This document shows, one piece after another, positions 36,011 through 45,610 of a stretch of DNA of 64,000 nt. The stretch spans positions 1 through 64,000 of the forward strand of contig JAIEQI010000021.1 of assembly GCA_019747875.1 (NCBI GenBank). The letters are read 5' to 3'. Below the pieces are notes generated by a model, which was not told the origin of the DNA, made no database searches, and worked only from the letters and a program-made list of their open reading frames with translations. The first letter of the stretch is position 1. Each line of letters opens with the position of its first letter. Origin of the DNA: Candidatus Obscuribacterales bacterium. Lineage in GTDB: Bacteria; Cyanobacteriota; Vampirovibrionia; Obscuribacterales; Obscuribacteraceae. Made by a program: the position numbers and the translations under genes.

Positions 36011-38647
36011 TTACTTCTTTGGCGCTGCTTTCTTTGCTTCAGTTTTGGCTGGGGCTGCAGACATCTTGCGATTGCTGAGCGTGTTCAAGCGCGCTTTAAT
36101 TCGTTCCAAATCAAGTACCAGGTTTATAGCTTCTGCATAATTTATCGACTCGTCGGAAATTCTAAAAGCTGCTTCGGCAAGAGCGACGCGCTCCAATTCA
36201 GACTTAAGCGAATGAGCATCTTCCAGGCTGAGGGTGCCTTTGACTTGGTTCTCGCTGATTAGTTTATCTAGTTCCGACTGGCGTGCATCTATGTCCGGCA
36301 AGGGGGGTTTGACTGCAGCTACTCTTTGTTCGATTCTTGAATTCAGTCGATCTAAGTCCATGCTTATAATTATTGATTCCTGATAACTTAGTCCGCCTCC
36401 GCTTCTTCTCTTGCCGTACATGTTCCGTACGATCTCGTCGAGGAGCTCTTTGAGATCTTGAGCCTCCCTGATAGGCAATCTACCAGAGGCAAGTACGGCT
36501 CCCAATCGGTGTTCGGCCTGAGCTCTTTGCTCGTCGATCGATGGTGTCATGAGTGGAACTACGCGCATCTGTCTTTCTGCCGAAGCATTCAAACGCTGGA
36601 AACCATACGCAAACGCCAGGCGTTCTCCGTAACTTAAGCCCCCATCTGCCGCTCGCCAACGATTCATAGCGTCCACAACATTGTCGTAGGAGCTACGCAA
36701 AGTTTCAGCCTCAGCATGCGTTAAAAGTCCGTAGGAGAATCCCTGACGGAGTTTTTTCTCAACACTGCCTTGAAGGGACACTAGATCGCTTGTCAATACT
36801 GCCTGCTCGCGCAGTTGCCGGTCTAGATCCTGCCACTCTCTTTCCAGGTTGCCGACAAGCTCCAGTGCCTTCTCCGCCGTCAGACCCATGCTGTCCGAGC
36901 GATATTGTTTTTCTTGCGTGCTAGTCTCGGCAAGGGTTGTCTTTAGCAAAACGGCTTCGGCGGTGTTAAGTCTTCCCGACGAGACGCCTTCCTCTATGAG
37001 GGCTTCAATTTGTCCTCGTCTGTTATCGACTCCCGGGAAAAATGGGGCATGCCCATGCATTTCCTCTTCCATGTTTGTAGCAAGGCGCTCGAGTTCATAA
37101 GCGACATTGAAGATTTCTCGATTGTTTAGCGCATTATCGCTAATCTTGTGGCGTTCCTTCAAACTGTTGATTTCGCCCAGCCGCAGTACCGCTGAGCGTG
37201 CCTCGCCGCTGCTGATGTCACCGGCCATAGTGGCTTCAGCTATTCTGTTATTGATAGCCTTTGTTAGCGCGTCGATATCCGGAATAGCCATTTCGCGATC
37301 TTTCATCGATTTCTCGAGTCTCGCGCCCATGCGCTGAATATCTTCGGCAAGTTCTAACGCTTGTGCACTGTTTATGCCACCGCTTGCAGCCTCGAGTTGT
37401 TGCTTGCGTGTTGCCAATTTCTGAAGATCCGCGCTGAATGACTTCGCTTCTTCCTCGGATAAGCGCTTGGCATTTGCCGCAGCCTTGTTTCTGACACCCA
37501 AGTGAGTAAGAAGAGCAGTCATTCCGGACCAGACACGGCCTGGGCTGTGCACCTGTCTTTCAAGTCGGCTTTCAAGTCTAGCAACGTCCAGCTTTAATGC
37601 AGGCAGCGCTTCACTAGTACTAGATGCGGTGCCCGCTGCTGCGTGGGCAGCAAGAATGGCATCGAGATCCTCTTTAAGCTGCATCGTTTCCATCGGGGTC
37701 AATTCTCCGGCATCGAGCGCAGCTCCGAGCCGGTGGTCGATCTTTGCCAGCCGTACCTCCACGCTGGGTGGCGGTTCTAATAGACGCCCAACTGAGTTTG
37801 CAATTTGCTCTGCAGTAACACCGAGGGCGATCAGTTGATCGCGCTCGCTTTGTCCTGATTTCTTCATCTCGTCTTCAGCATCTTTGAGCTCGTTGAGTTG
37901 CTTGCGAAACTCAGCGGCTTGAGATTCGGAGACTTTCCCGGACTTAATGCCTTCCTGGATTTTGATATCGATATTGGCTGCTGCTTTATCAATTTCAGGT
38001 AAAGTGAGTGAGCGTTCTCCCATTTGGCGTCTGATCTCTTGCGCTAGATGGTCAAAATCAATGCTGAGCATCAATTTGTCTGCATAGCTTAATCTTCCGA
38101 ATTGCCTGCGCAGGGCTGTTTCTAACGCCAGTATTCGGTTAAATCGCTGTTTTACTGAGGTCACTTCCGCTGCCGTCAAACGACCGTGCACGGCAGCAAG
38201 GTCGATACGCTTCAACAAATCTTGTCTTGCAAACTCCAGATCAACTGCCGCCAAGTCGCGATCAGCTAGATTAGCCTCGATTTGTCCGCTCAATTTGTCG
38301 AGTAAGGTATGAAGTCTGACAACTTGCCAGTGGGTGAATTTGTCTGGTTCTGCGCGGAACTGTGTTTCGACATCAACAATAGCGTCTAACTGCTTCTTGA
38401 GATCCGCGCCCTGTTGCGAGCTCAATCTACCGGAGGATACAGAATCGACAATGCGATGCTCCACAGTGTTCATACGCTCGTGAAGTTCTTCATATGGTGT
38501 TTTCGCAACAGTCCTGGTCTCCGTCGTCGGTTTTTCATCGGTTTTTGTAGCCGCCTCATTCTCTGCTGCTCTTGCGGGCATCACAACAGGCAAAAGGAAA
38601 GTTGCCATTAGCCCGATGCTAAGAGCTTGCTTGAGCGAACCAATCAT
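36011..38647 (-). CDS. Exported giant helical-repeat protein, unknown function
   Basis: The 878-aa product has a signal peptide (ALSIGLMATFLLPVVMPARA) and then about nine or ten copies of a helical module of 75-85 residues. A typical copy begins with a helix ending in a RI or RL pair, then SGRLT-x-x-EA-x-x-LK-x-x-LD-x-I. It continues through a Gly-Leu-Ser-Tyr turn to DLERLNSRIE-like heptads and PDID. Clear copies start near residues 55, 138, 218, 296, 456, 541, 621, 704 and 785; the one near 385 is partial. The C-terminus is Lys/Ala-rich (KTEAKKAAPKK). I do not recognise a named domain. GGAGG precedes the ATG. It is divergent from the GH1 gene. Confidence 0.8.
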   Translation of the reverse strand: MIGSLKQALSIGLMATFLLPVVMPARAAENEAATKTDEKPTTETRTVAKTPYEELHERMNTVEHRIVDSVSSGRLSSQQGADLKKQLDAIVDVETQFRAEPDKFTHWQVVRLHTLLDKLSGQIEANLADRDLAAVDLEFARQDLLKRIDLAAVHGRLTAAEVTSVKQRFNRILALETALRRQFGRLSYADKLMLSIDFDHLAQEIRRQMGERSLTLPEIDKAAANIDIKIQEGIKSGKVSESQAAEFRKQLNELKDAEDEMKKSGQSERDQLIALGVTAEQIANSVGRLLEPPPSVEVRLAKIDHRLGAALDAGELTPMETMQLKEDLDAILAAHAAAGTASSTSEALPALKLDVARLESRLERQVHSPGRVWSGMTALLTHLGVRNKAAANAKRLSEEEAKSFSADLQKLATRKQQLEAASGGINSAQALELAEDIQRMGARLEKSMKDREMAIPDIDALTKAINNRIAEATMAGDISSGEARSAVLRLGEINSLKERHKISDNALNNREIFNVAYELERLATNMEEEMHGHAPFFPGVDNRRGQIEALIEEGVSSGRLNTAEAVLLKTTLAETSTQEKQYRSDSMGLTAEKALELVGNLEREWQDLDRQLREQAVLTSDLVSLQGSVEKKLRQGFSYGLLTHAEAETLRSSYDNVVDAMNRWRAADGGLSYGERLAFAYGFQRLNASAERQMRVVPLMTPSIDEQRAQAEHRLGAVLASGRLPIREAQDLKELLDEIVRNMYGKRRSGGGLSYQESIIISMDLDRLNSRIEQRVAAVKPPLPDIDARQSELDKLISENQVKGTLSLEDAHSLKSELERVALAEAAFRISDESINYAEAINLVLDLERIKARLNTLSNRKMSAAPAKTEAKKAAPKK

Positions 38648-38675
38648 CTATCAGCCTCCAAACCAGATCTGTGAA

Positions 38676-38681
38676 ATTATA
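38676..38681 (-). promoter_or_regulatory. -10 box of the helical-repeat protein gene
   Basis: On the minus strand TATAAT lies 29 bases before the ATG at 38647, giving a short leader that contains GGAGG. The -35 region is poor. Confidence 0.45.
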
Positions 38682-38818
38682 GACGCTGCAAATCAGAGAT
38701 TCTTGAGCAGGATTCAAGCTAAGCGCAGCTCGAATGAAAATTGCATTCATGTAACATCCGCAATTGATGACGAAACACAGCGATAAAAAATCGATCGTGG
38801 AAACTTACAATCTTGTGA

Positions 38819-40249
<1,431 letters not shown>

Positions 40250-40359
40250 CAGTGCGACTTATTCGCTAACATTAATATGCTTTCTGATCTGGAACCGGAT
40301 GGAAGTATTCTCGGTCGTATACGGAGACCATCTAGTAGCAAAAGATCAGGAGAAACGAC

Positions 40360-41427
40360 ATGGGTGACATGGATAAGATAGTTGACCTCGTAGCTGAATC
40401 AGCGGATGCGGAAACGGATTTGATTGCCAAAGGATTGAAAAATCTTACCAGCAAAGTTGCTGAGCAAACAAAAGACTTAGCAAATAAACTGAGTCCTGAA
40501 AGTTTGAAAGAAGGCGCGAAAGATCTCGCCAACAAGCTGAGTCCTGATAATATCGCTGATACCGCCAAGCAGATGGCAGAAAAGTTGGACCCCGAAAAGC
40601 TCTCAGCAGACGCGAAGAAGTTTGTCGGCGATCTTCAAGAACAATTGTCTCCTGAAGGATTGAAGCAACAAGCTTCTAACATGATGGATGCTATGACTCC
40701 GGAAGGACAAAAAGAAAGGAATGAAGAACTAGTTGCCGTTTTTTCTCCGAAGAAGAAATCGTCTCGCGGTTCCGGTAGAAAAGGCACTGCATCCAAGGCA
40801 AAAGCTTCATCTAAGTCCGGCAAGAAGACCGCTACAACAAAAGCAGCTCCATCAACTAAGAGTAAAAAGGCACCGAGCAGCAAAACGGCTAAGTCTGATA
40901 AGAGCAGCAAAGCCAAGAAGACTACCAGCAGCAAATCCAAGAAGACTACCAGCAGCAAATCCAAGAAGACTACCAGCAGCAAATCGGCTCCCGGTAGAAA
41001 GAGCAGCAAGTTCGCCAGCAAAGAGGCAAGTTCCAAAAAAGCTTCGTCCAGTAAAGGCAAAACTTCCTCTGCCGCAGCTTCGAAGAAATCATCTTCGACC
41101 AGCTCCAAGAAAGCAGCAAGTAGCACAAGGAAGTCCTCAGCCAAAGGTAGTACAAGCAAGCCTAGCAAGTCAGCTGCAAGTAGCAAGACTGCAAGTAAGA
41201 CCAGAATTGCTGCTGGCAAAAAAGCGGCAGGAACCAGAAAAAGGAATGAAGCCATAAAGAAAACTTCAAAAGCAGTGAAGTCGGCAGCATCTAAAACCAG
41301 TCGCGCTGCTAAGGCTACAGCGAAAAAGGCGACAACTACAGCTCGCAAGGCAACAAACAAGGCTGCCACCAAAGTAGCAAGAGCAACATCAACTAAATCG
41401 CGTGCTAGTAAGAAGAAATCTGCCTAA
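40360..41427 (+). CDS. Histone H1-like Lys/Ser/Ala-rich protein with helical N-terminal repeats
   Basis: A 355-aa protein in two parts. Residues 1-128 contain about five degenerate units of the type KLSPESLKEGAKDLAN, KLSPDNIADTAKQMAE, KLDPEKLSADAKKF, QLSPEGLKQQASNM, which look like repeated helices. From about 130 to the end it is almost only Lys, Ser, Ala, Thr and Arg, like histone H1 tails and bacterial Hc1/AlgP-type proteins. Such tails bind DNA or RNA non-specifically, so a nucleoid role is inferred. AGGAG precedes the ATG. The tail holds a 24-bp tandem repeat. A large minus-strand frame over the tail is a composition artefact. Confidence 0.82.
   Translation: MGDMDKIVDLVAESADAETDLIAKGLKNLTSKVAEQTKDLANKLSPESLKEGAKDLANKLSPDNIADTAKQMAEKLDPEKLSADAKKFVGDLQEQLSPEGLKQQASNMMDAMTPEGQKERNEELVAVFSPKKKSSRGSGRKGTASKAKASSKSGKKTATTKAAPSTKSKKAPSSKTAKSDKSSKAKKTTSSKSKKTTSSKSKKTTSSKSAPGRKSSKFASKEASSKKASSSKGKTSSAAASKKSSSTSSKKAASSTRKSSAKGSTSKPSKSAASSKTASKTRIAAGKKAAGTRKRNEAIKKTSKAVKSAASKTSRAAKATAKKATTTARKATNKAATKVARATSTKSRASKKKSA
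40915..40986 (+). repeat. Three 24-bp tandem repeats inside the histone-like gene
   Basis: Three consecutive copies of a 24-bp unit (start AAGAAGACTACCAGCAGC) encode KKTTSSKS each time. The copies are identical except for the last base of the third. The near identity points to recent expansion. Confidence 0.9.
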
Positions 41428-41447
41428 GTTCCGAAAAACGTAGAACT

Positions 41448-41486
41448 ATTGACGGCGCTCTCTTTTAGGGCGCTGTCAATGTTTTG
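41448..41486 (+). terminator. Rho-independent terminator after the histone-like gene
   Basis: ATTGACGGCGC (41448-41458) pairs with GCGCTGTCAAT (41470-41480), with one G-T pair and an 11-base loop, followed by GTTTTGTT. Confidence 0.8.
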
Positions 41487-41592
41487 TTCTCAGCAATCAA
41501 AGCGCTGTCTCAGTTTGTACAATCTCAGCGATCTTAAGGATGGTTTGATCGACCTCCGGTTTGGGAATTAATGTCACAACGGAGGAATCACT

Positions 41593-41934
41593 ATGGCTTC
41601 AACTCGAGATGATCAGAACGACAGGCGCTGGATGCATGAAAGCACTGCAGAGGTGAATATCGCCAACATCAGAAATCTTGCCGCTGTCAAAGAATTTGCA
41701 TACAGGTCGTTTGATCAATTGGATCGTGATGGCAATGGTTTTATCGAATTGACCGAGTTGGAAGACGCTCTTGAGAATGACGCTCTCGGAAATCGCGAAA
41801 AATCTTTCGTAATGTTCCTCTTGAACAATCTGCAACAAATTGCAGAAATGGTTCATGAGGAAGGCGATCCGAATGATGGAGTTTCTCGACAGGATCTTGA
41901 AAGTTACTTCCAGCTTTTGGCCAATCTTATTTAG
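41593..41934 (+). CDS. EF-hand domain protein
   Basis: A 113-aa cytosolic protein with one canonical EF-hand calcium loop, DRDGNGFIELTE (44-55), in which D44, D46, N48, F50 and E55 are the usual ligand positions. A second, degenerate loop (EEGDPNDGVSRQDLE, about 89-103) may complete the pair. The rest is helical. GGAGG lies 7 bases before the ATG. It probably binds calcium, but no target is evident. It is not clear whether it belongs with the histone-like gene, since a terminator separates them. Confidence 0.82.
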   Translation: MASTRDDQNDRRWMHESTAEVNIANIRNLAAVKEFAYRSFDQLDRDGNGFIELTELEDALENDALGNREKSFVMFLLNNLQQIAEMVHEEGDPNDGVSRQDLESYFQLLANLI

Positions 41935-41958
41935 TAACACCTTCACTCGACTGTCATC

Positions 41959-42408
41959 CTAAGCCGTTATGCTGTGATGGTCTCCATTTATGTTTAGTAA
42001 ATCGAGGAGCGCTTTCTTTCGGCGCTCTGGACTGATTTCTGGAGCCGCATCAAGCTTCTCCGACTCAACTCTTGTAATTTGTGCTGCACTACTCTGGCTG
42101 ACTATTGCTCTGTTGCGGCTAGTTGGACGCAAGAACTTTCGCTCTTGTCCCTGTTTTTGCGACAGAGATTTCAAATTACTGAGGGCATTTGCGGGGTCTC
42201 TTTTCCAGGTGGGATCCATAAAATACTCTCGTTTAGTAGAGTCGGGTCCGTGCCTTTCTGGTCCATTATTCTTGTTGTTAATTGCAGCAACGTTGGGTTC
42301 CGCATCGTGATTCACAGCTTTCTTTATCTTGGTCAGAGCTAAGATGTCTTTCGTTTCTTCAGCGGTATTTTGAGTTTGGGCAAACAGTTTTGAGAATGCA
42401 TCGAACAT
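41959..42408 (-). CDS. Hypothetical polar protein
   Basis: A 149-aa hydrophilic protein without signal peptide or membrane helix. The N-terminus is helical (MFDAFSKLFAQTQNTAEETK), the middle is Asn/Lys-rich and probably disordered, and the end is Arg/Lys-rich (SPERRKKALLDLLNING). No family is recognised. The opposite strand also has a 106-codon frame here, but it lacks a ribosome site and has an implausible Phe/Ser/Cys composition. GAGGAC lies upstream of this ATG. It is convergent with the EF-hand gene, 24 bases apart. Confidence 0.55.
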   Translation of the reverse strand: MFDAFSKLFAQTQNTAEETKDILALTKIKKAVNHDAEPNVAAINNKNNGPERHGPDSTKREYFMDPTWKRDPANALSNLKSLSQKQGQERKFLRPTSRNRAIVSQSSAAQITRVESEKLDAAPEISPERRKKALLDLLNINGDHHSITA

Positions 42409-42534
42409 TGGGGGGTGTCCTCGTTGTCTCCTAATACAAGTACGTAAATGGGCTACAAAAAGTTCAAATCACCCCATCAAGCCCCTTACATTTTGTAATC
42501 GAAGCTGAAAGCCAAGTACTGTTAAAGCTTTTAG

Positions 42535-42615
42535 GTCGCAGCCAGCCGTGTAGGGCTGAAAAATCCCTGCCTGCGGCTCTGTAACACCCTTGCTTGAGGG
42601 GCCCGGTCAGGGGGC
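42535..42615 (+). other. Clustered hairpins in the leader of the TonB-C gene
   Basis: GTCGCAG (42535-42541) can pair with CTGCGGC (42571-42577), enclosing CAGCC/GGCTG (42543-42547 with 42554-42558). Two further small stems follow, CCCT/AGGG (42587-42600) and GCCC/GGGC (42601-42615). The stretch is more GC-rich than its surroundings. It could be an RNA leader or a small RNA. I do not recognise a riboswitch class. Confidence 0.35.
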
Positions 42616-42641
42616 TAGCACTGGAATGACCATGGTCATAA

Positions 42642-43670
42642 ATGACCGAAACAGTTGGAACAATGTTCGACAGTCGTCGTCAAAAATTTCATCAGCTGAT
42701 GCTCTACCTGTTGTTGTCCCTTCTCTTTGCCATAAGCATCGTAATTTCTTGTGCTATGCATTCAAAACAGAAAATCCCAGCTCACCAAAAGATTGCTTCG
42801 AGTCACACGCCCCGCTCAGGTTCTTTGAGCCGGCGCACGACGGCCTTGTCGGCTGTATCAATCTCATTGCATTGTTTCCTTTGCCAATCAGCAATTGCTG
42901 AAGATTTGGAAAGGGGAACAATTAAGGTCGAAAAATCGAATGGAGTCGTGAAACTCATTTTCGATTCCAAAACCAAGACGCCAGGTGTCACATTCTTGCA
43001 GTCTCGCTCTCCGATTCCGGGAGAGTTGGAACCGGTCTTTGATGAAACCGATTTGCCTGACAGCGCACCATTGCTAATACCAGAAGGCGAATCGATGAAC
43101 CCGAGTCCGATTAAACTAAAAGGTGCTGTGCATAAATCTGGGAAGCATTCGGATCTGAAAAAGCTAAACGCTTCAGAGAGCAAAGTGCTCAGCCCAGGCT
43201 CCTCATCTCTGGATGGGCAGATTTCGGCGGACGCTGCCCGAGAAGAAGTTAGCATCGAGTGGGATCGGTGGCGCAACAAGCTTAGTAAGGCTATATGGGC
43301 AAAATTCTGCAACCATCTTCAAGGTGGTGACACTATTAATTTTGGAAACTATTATTGGAAATATGGCAATAATCCGCCACTGAAATTCCCTGACAATACA
43401 CGCGCGACTTATTCAGTAACCGTAGATAGTGACATGAATGTAGTTGAGGCGAAAATCACAAAGTCGTCAGGTATAGCGAAGTTCGATGAGATTGTTCGGC
43501 GTAGTGCTGAATCGGTGAATAGAAAACGCATGTTGAAGTTTCCGGCTGGGTCGAAACGAAAGCAAGTCACTTTGTCATTGCAGTTGTTTACGACAAAGCA
43601 CGGCGGCTTTAAAGACATTGACTTCAATGACGTCGAGAGATATACCGCTTCTTCAGAAGGCACTCCCTAA
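42642..43670 (+). CDS. Membrane-anchored protein with TonB C-terminal-like domain
   Basis: The 342-aa product has an N-terminal hydrophobic helix (LMLYLLLSLLFAISIVISCA, about 19-38) and a second hydrophobic stretch (about 68-87). A Ser/Pro/Lys-rich linker and a C-terminal alpha/beta domain (about 265-325) follow. That domain has the pattern of TonB_C proteins: YSVTVDSDMNVVEAKITKSS, then FDEIVRRSAESVNR, then a strand ending in LSLQL. TonB-C domains contact outer-membrane partners. No ExbB/ExbD or TonB-dependent receptor is nearby, so its role is open. The start may instead be the ATG at 42663. Confidence 0.7.
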   Translation: MTETVGTMFDSRRQKFHQLMLYLLLSLLFAISIVISCAMHSKQKIPAHQKIASSHTPRSGSLSRRTTALSAVSISLHCFLCQSAIAEDLERGTIKVEKSNGVVKLIFDSKTKTPGVTFLQSRSPIPGELEPVFDETDLPDSAPLLIPEGESMNPSPIKLKGAVHKSGKHSDLKKLNASESKVLSPGSSSLDGQISADAAREEVSIEWDRWRNKLSKAIWAKFCNHLQGGDTINFGNYYWKYGNNPPLKFPDNTRATYSVTVDSDMNVVEAKITKSSGIAKFDEIVRRSAESVNRKRMLKFPAGSKRKQVTLSLQLFTTKHGGFKDIDFNDVERYTASSEGTP

Positions 43671-43811
43671 GACGGTGCCATATGCTCGTGCCCCGGGTTA
43701 TATCTTCCCCCTCTTAACTTTTTTGGCGGAAACTACCGCTTGCCGAACAGATTCCGATTCTTGATGCGACAATCACATGAATCTGTTTTGGCGGTTGTAA
43801 GCGGGGGCGAA

Positions 43812-45410
43812 ATGGCATACAACGATTTGCGAGCTTTTATTAAGGCACTCGAAGATGCCGGTGAGTTGATGAAGATCACCGTCCCTGTTTCCAGCGAGCT
43901 GGAAATAGCAGCCATTACCGATAGGGTGAGTAAGTCCAAAGACGGTGCAAACAAAGCCCTGCTCTTCACTAATGTCACCGGCTACGAGATGCCTGTGCTC
44001 ATCAACGCCTTCGGCTCGATGAAGCGCATGTGCATGGCACTGGAGACGGACTCGTTGGACGATGTGGCAGAGCGTATACGCCATCTAATCAAGCCTAAGG
44101 TGCCGGAAACATTGGTAGATAAGCTCTCGATGGTGCCGACGCTACTTGAGGTAGGTAGCTTTCCGCCTAAGTTGACCCAGCAGGCAGCACCGTGCCAGGA
44201 GGTAGTAATCCGCAATCCGAGCGAGGCAATGCTCGACAAGCTACCGATCATAAGATGTTGGCCTGAGGACCCGGCCCCGTTCATAACACTGCCTGTCGTA
44301 GTAACTCGCGACCCGCGCACTGGTATTCGCAACCTTGGTGTCTACCGGCTGCAGAAGTACGACAACTGCACGACGGGTATGCACTGGCACAAACATCACG
44401 ACGGAGCACGCAACTTTGAGGAAATCCGTCGCCTGGAGATCCTGGGGTCGGACGGGCAGGACCTTGAACAATCGGAGCCGCCAAACTATGGGACTTTCTT
44501 CGACAAAGCGCCCACCGAGAAGCAGGGTAAGCGCTTGGAGGTTGCAATAGCTCTGGGATGTGACCCGACCATCACTTACGCGGCTACGGCGCCTTTGCCT
44601 CCAGAGATCGATGAGTATGTATTTGCGGGCTTCCTGCGCAAGAGCCCAGTGCGCCTGGTGAAATGCGTGTCGGTCGATCTGGAAGTGCCGGCCACCGCCG
44701 AGATTGTAATAGAAGGATACGTGGACCAGTCGGAGCTACGTGTCGAAGGACCCTTCGGTGACCACACAGGGTTTTACAGCCCAGCCGGTATGTTCCCCGT
44801 CTATCACATCACGGCGATCACCCACCGCAAGGACCCTATCTATCAGACGACCATAGTCGGGAAGCCTCCCCAGGAGGATTGTTACCTGGGCAAGGCCACT
44901 GAACGCATATTCCTGCCAATGCTGCAGATGCTGGTCTCTGAAATTGTGGATATGAACCTGCCATGGGAAGGGGTGTTCCACAACTGTGCCATCATCGCAA
45001 TTGACAAACGCTACCCCGGACACGCAAAGAAAGTGATGAGCGCTATTTGGGGGCTGGGTCAAATCATGTTCACCAAATTCGTAATCGTTGTCGATAAGCA
45101 CGTAAACGTGCATGATATGTCAGAAGTAGCCCTTCACGTTTTTGGAAATGTCGACCCTCGTCGCGACATGATGTTCGCCGATGGACCTCTCGATATCCTG
45201 GATCATTCCGCACCGATGTTTGGTTTTGGGTCTAAGGTCGGAGTAGATGCAACTGCCAAATGGAAGTCTGAAGGTCACACTAGAGGCTGGCCTCGTGAGA
45301 TTGTAATGACAGATGAAGTTGAGGAAATGGTCAGCAGGCGCTGGTCTGAGTATGGTTTTGCTGCTCATGCTCTACAGGGGCGAAAGCTCGCAGCCCAACA
45401 ACGACGGTAG
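43812..45410 (+). CDS. UbiD-family prenylated-FMN decarboxylase
   Basis: A decarboxylase of the UbiD family, which uses prenyl-FMN made by UbiX to (de)carboxylate aromatic or unsaturated acids, for example in ubiquinone or menaquinone synthesis. The start ATG at 43812 follows GGGGGCG. It gives 532 aa beginning AYNDLRAFIKALEDAGEL, close to the usual 480-520. Family motifs include NLGVYRLQKYDNCTTGMHWH, then RVEGPFGDHTGFYSP with the catalytic acid region, and DKRYPGHAKKVMSAIWG. No ubiX is in the window. Its G+C is clearly higher than its neighbours (38 of 60 bases at 44401-44460; 40 of 60 at 44641-44700). Confidence 0.9.
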   Translation: MAYNDLRAFIKALEDAGELMKITVPVSSELEIAAITDRVSKSKDGANKALLFTNVTGYEMPVLINAFGSMKRMCMALETDSLDDVAERIRHLIKPKVPETLVDKLSMVPTLLEVGSFPPKLTQQAAPCQEVVIRNPSEAMLDKLPIIRCWPEDPAPFITLPVVVTRDPRTGIRNLGVYRLQKYDNCTTGMHWHKHHDGARNFEEIRRLEILGSDGQDLEQSEPPNYGTFFDKAPTEKQGKRLEVAIALGCDPTITYAATAPLPPEIDEYVFAGFLRKSPVRLVKCVSVDLEVPATAEIVIEGYVDQSELRVEGPFGDHTGFYSPAGMFPVYHITAITHRKDPIYQTTIVGKPPQEDCYLGKATERIFLPMLQMLVSEIVDMNLPWEGVFHNCAIIAIDKRYPGHAKKVMSAIWGLGQIMFTKFVIVVDKHVNVHDMSEVALHVFGNVDPRRDMMFADGPLDILDHSAPMFGFGSKVGVDATAKWKSEGHTRGWPREIVMTDEVEEMVSRRWSEYGFAAHALQGRKLAAQQRR

Positions 45411-45610
45411 TTTTGGGGTTTTCCATAGAAAATGCCACTTGGATATATGTAAAACCCCTGATTTTCCGAGATGCCAAGAGATATCTTTTAATGTTTGGGC
45501 GTTGGAACTTCAAGCAAAATCGGGAATATCAACGGTACAGCAGAATGATCGACCGACGAAATTCTTAGACGTTCGGCTGCTTAAGTTCCCTGCCGAAGAC
45601 TATAACCAAT

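Noticed and set aside
40635..41372. 245-codon minus-strand Leu-rich frame
   Set aside because: It is the reverse image of Lys/Ser/Ala codons in the histone-like gene.
41990..42310. 106-codon plus-strand frame
   Set aside because: It is antisense to the better-supported polar protein and has no ribosome site.
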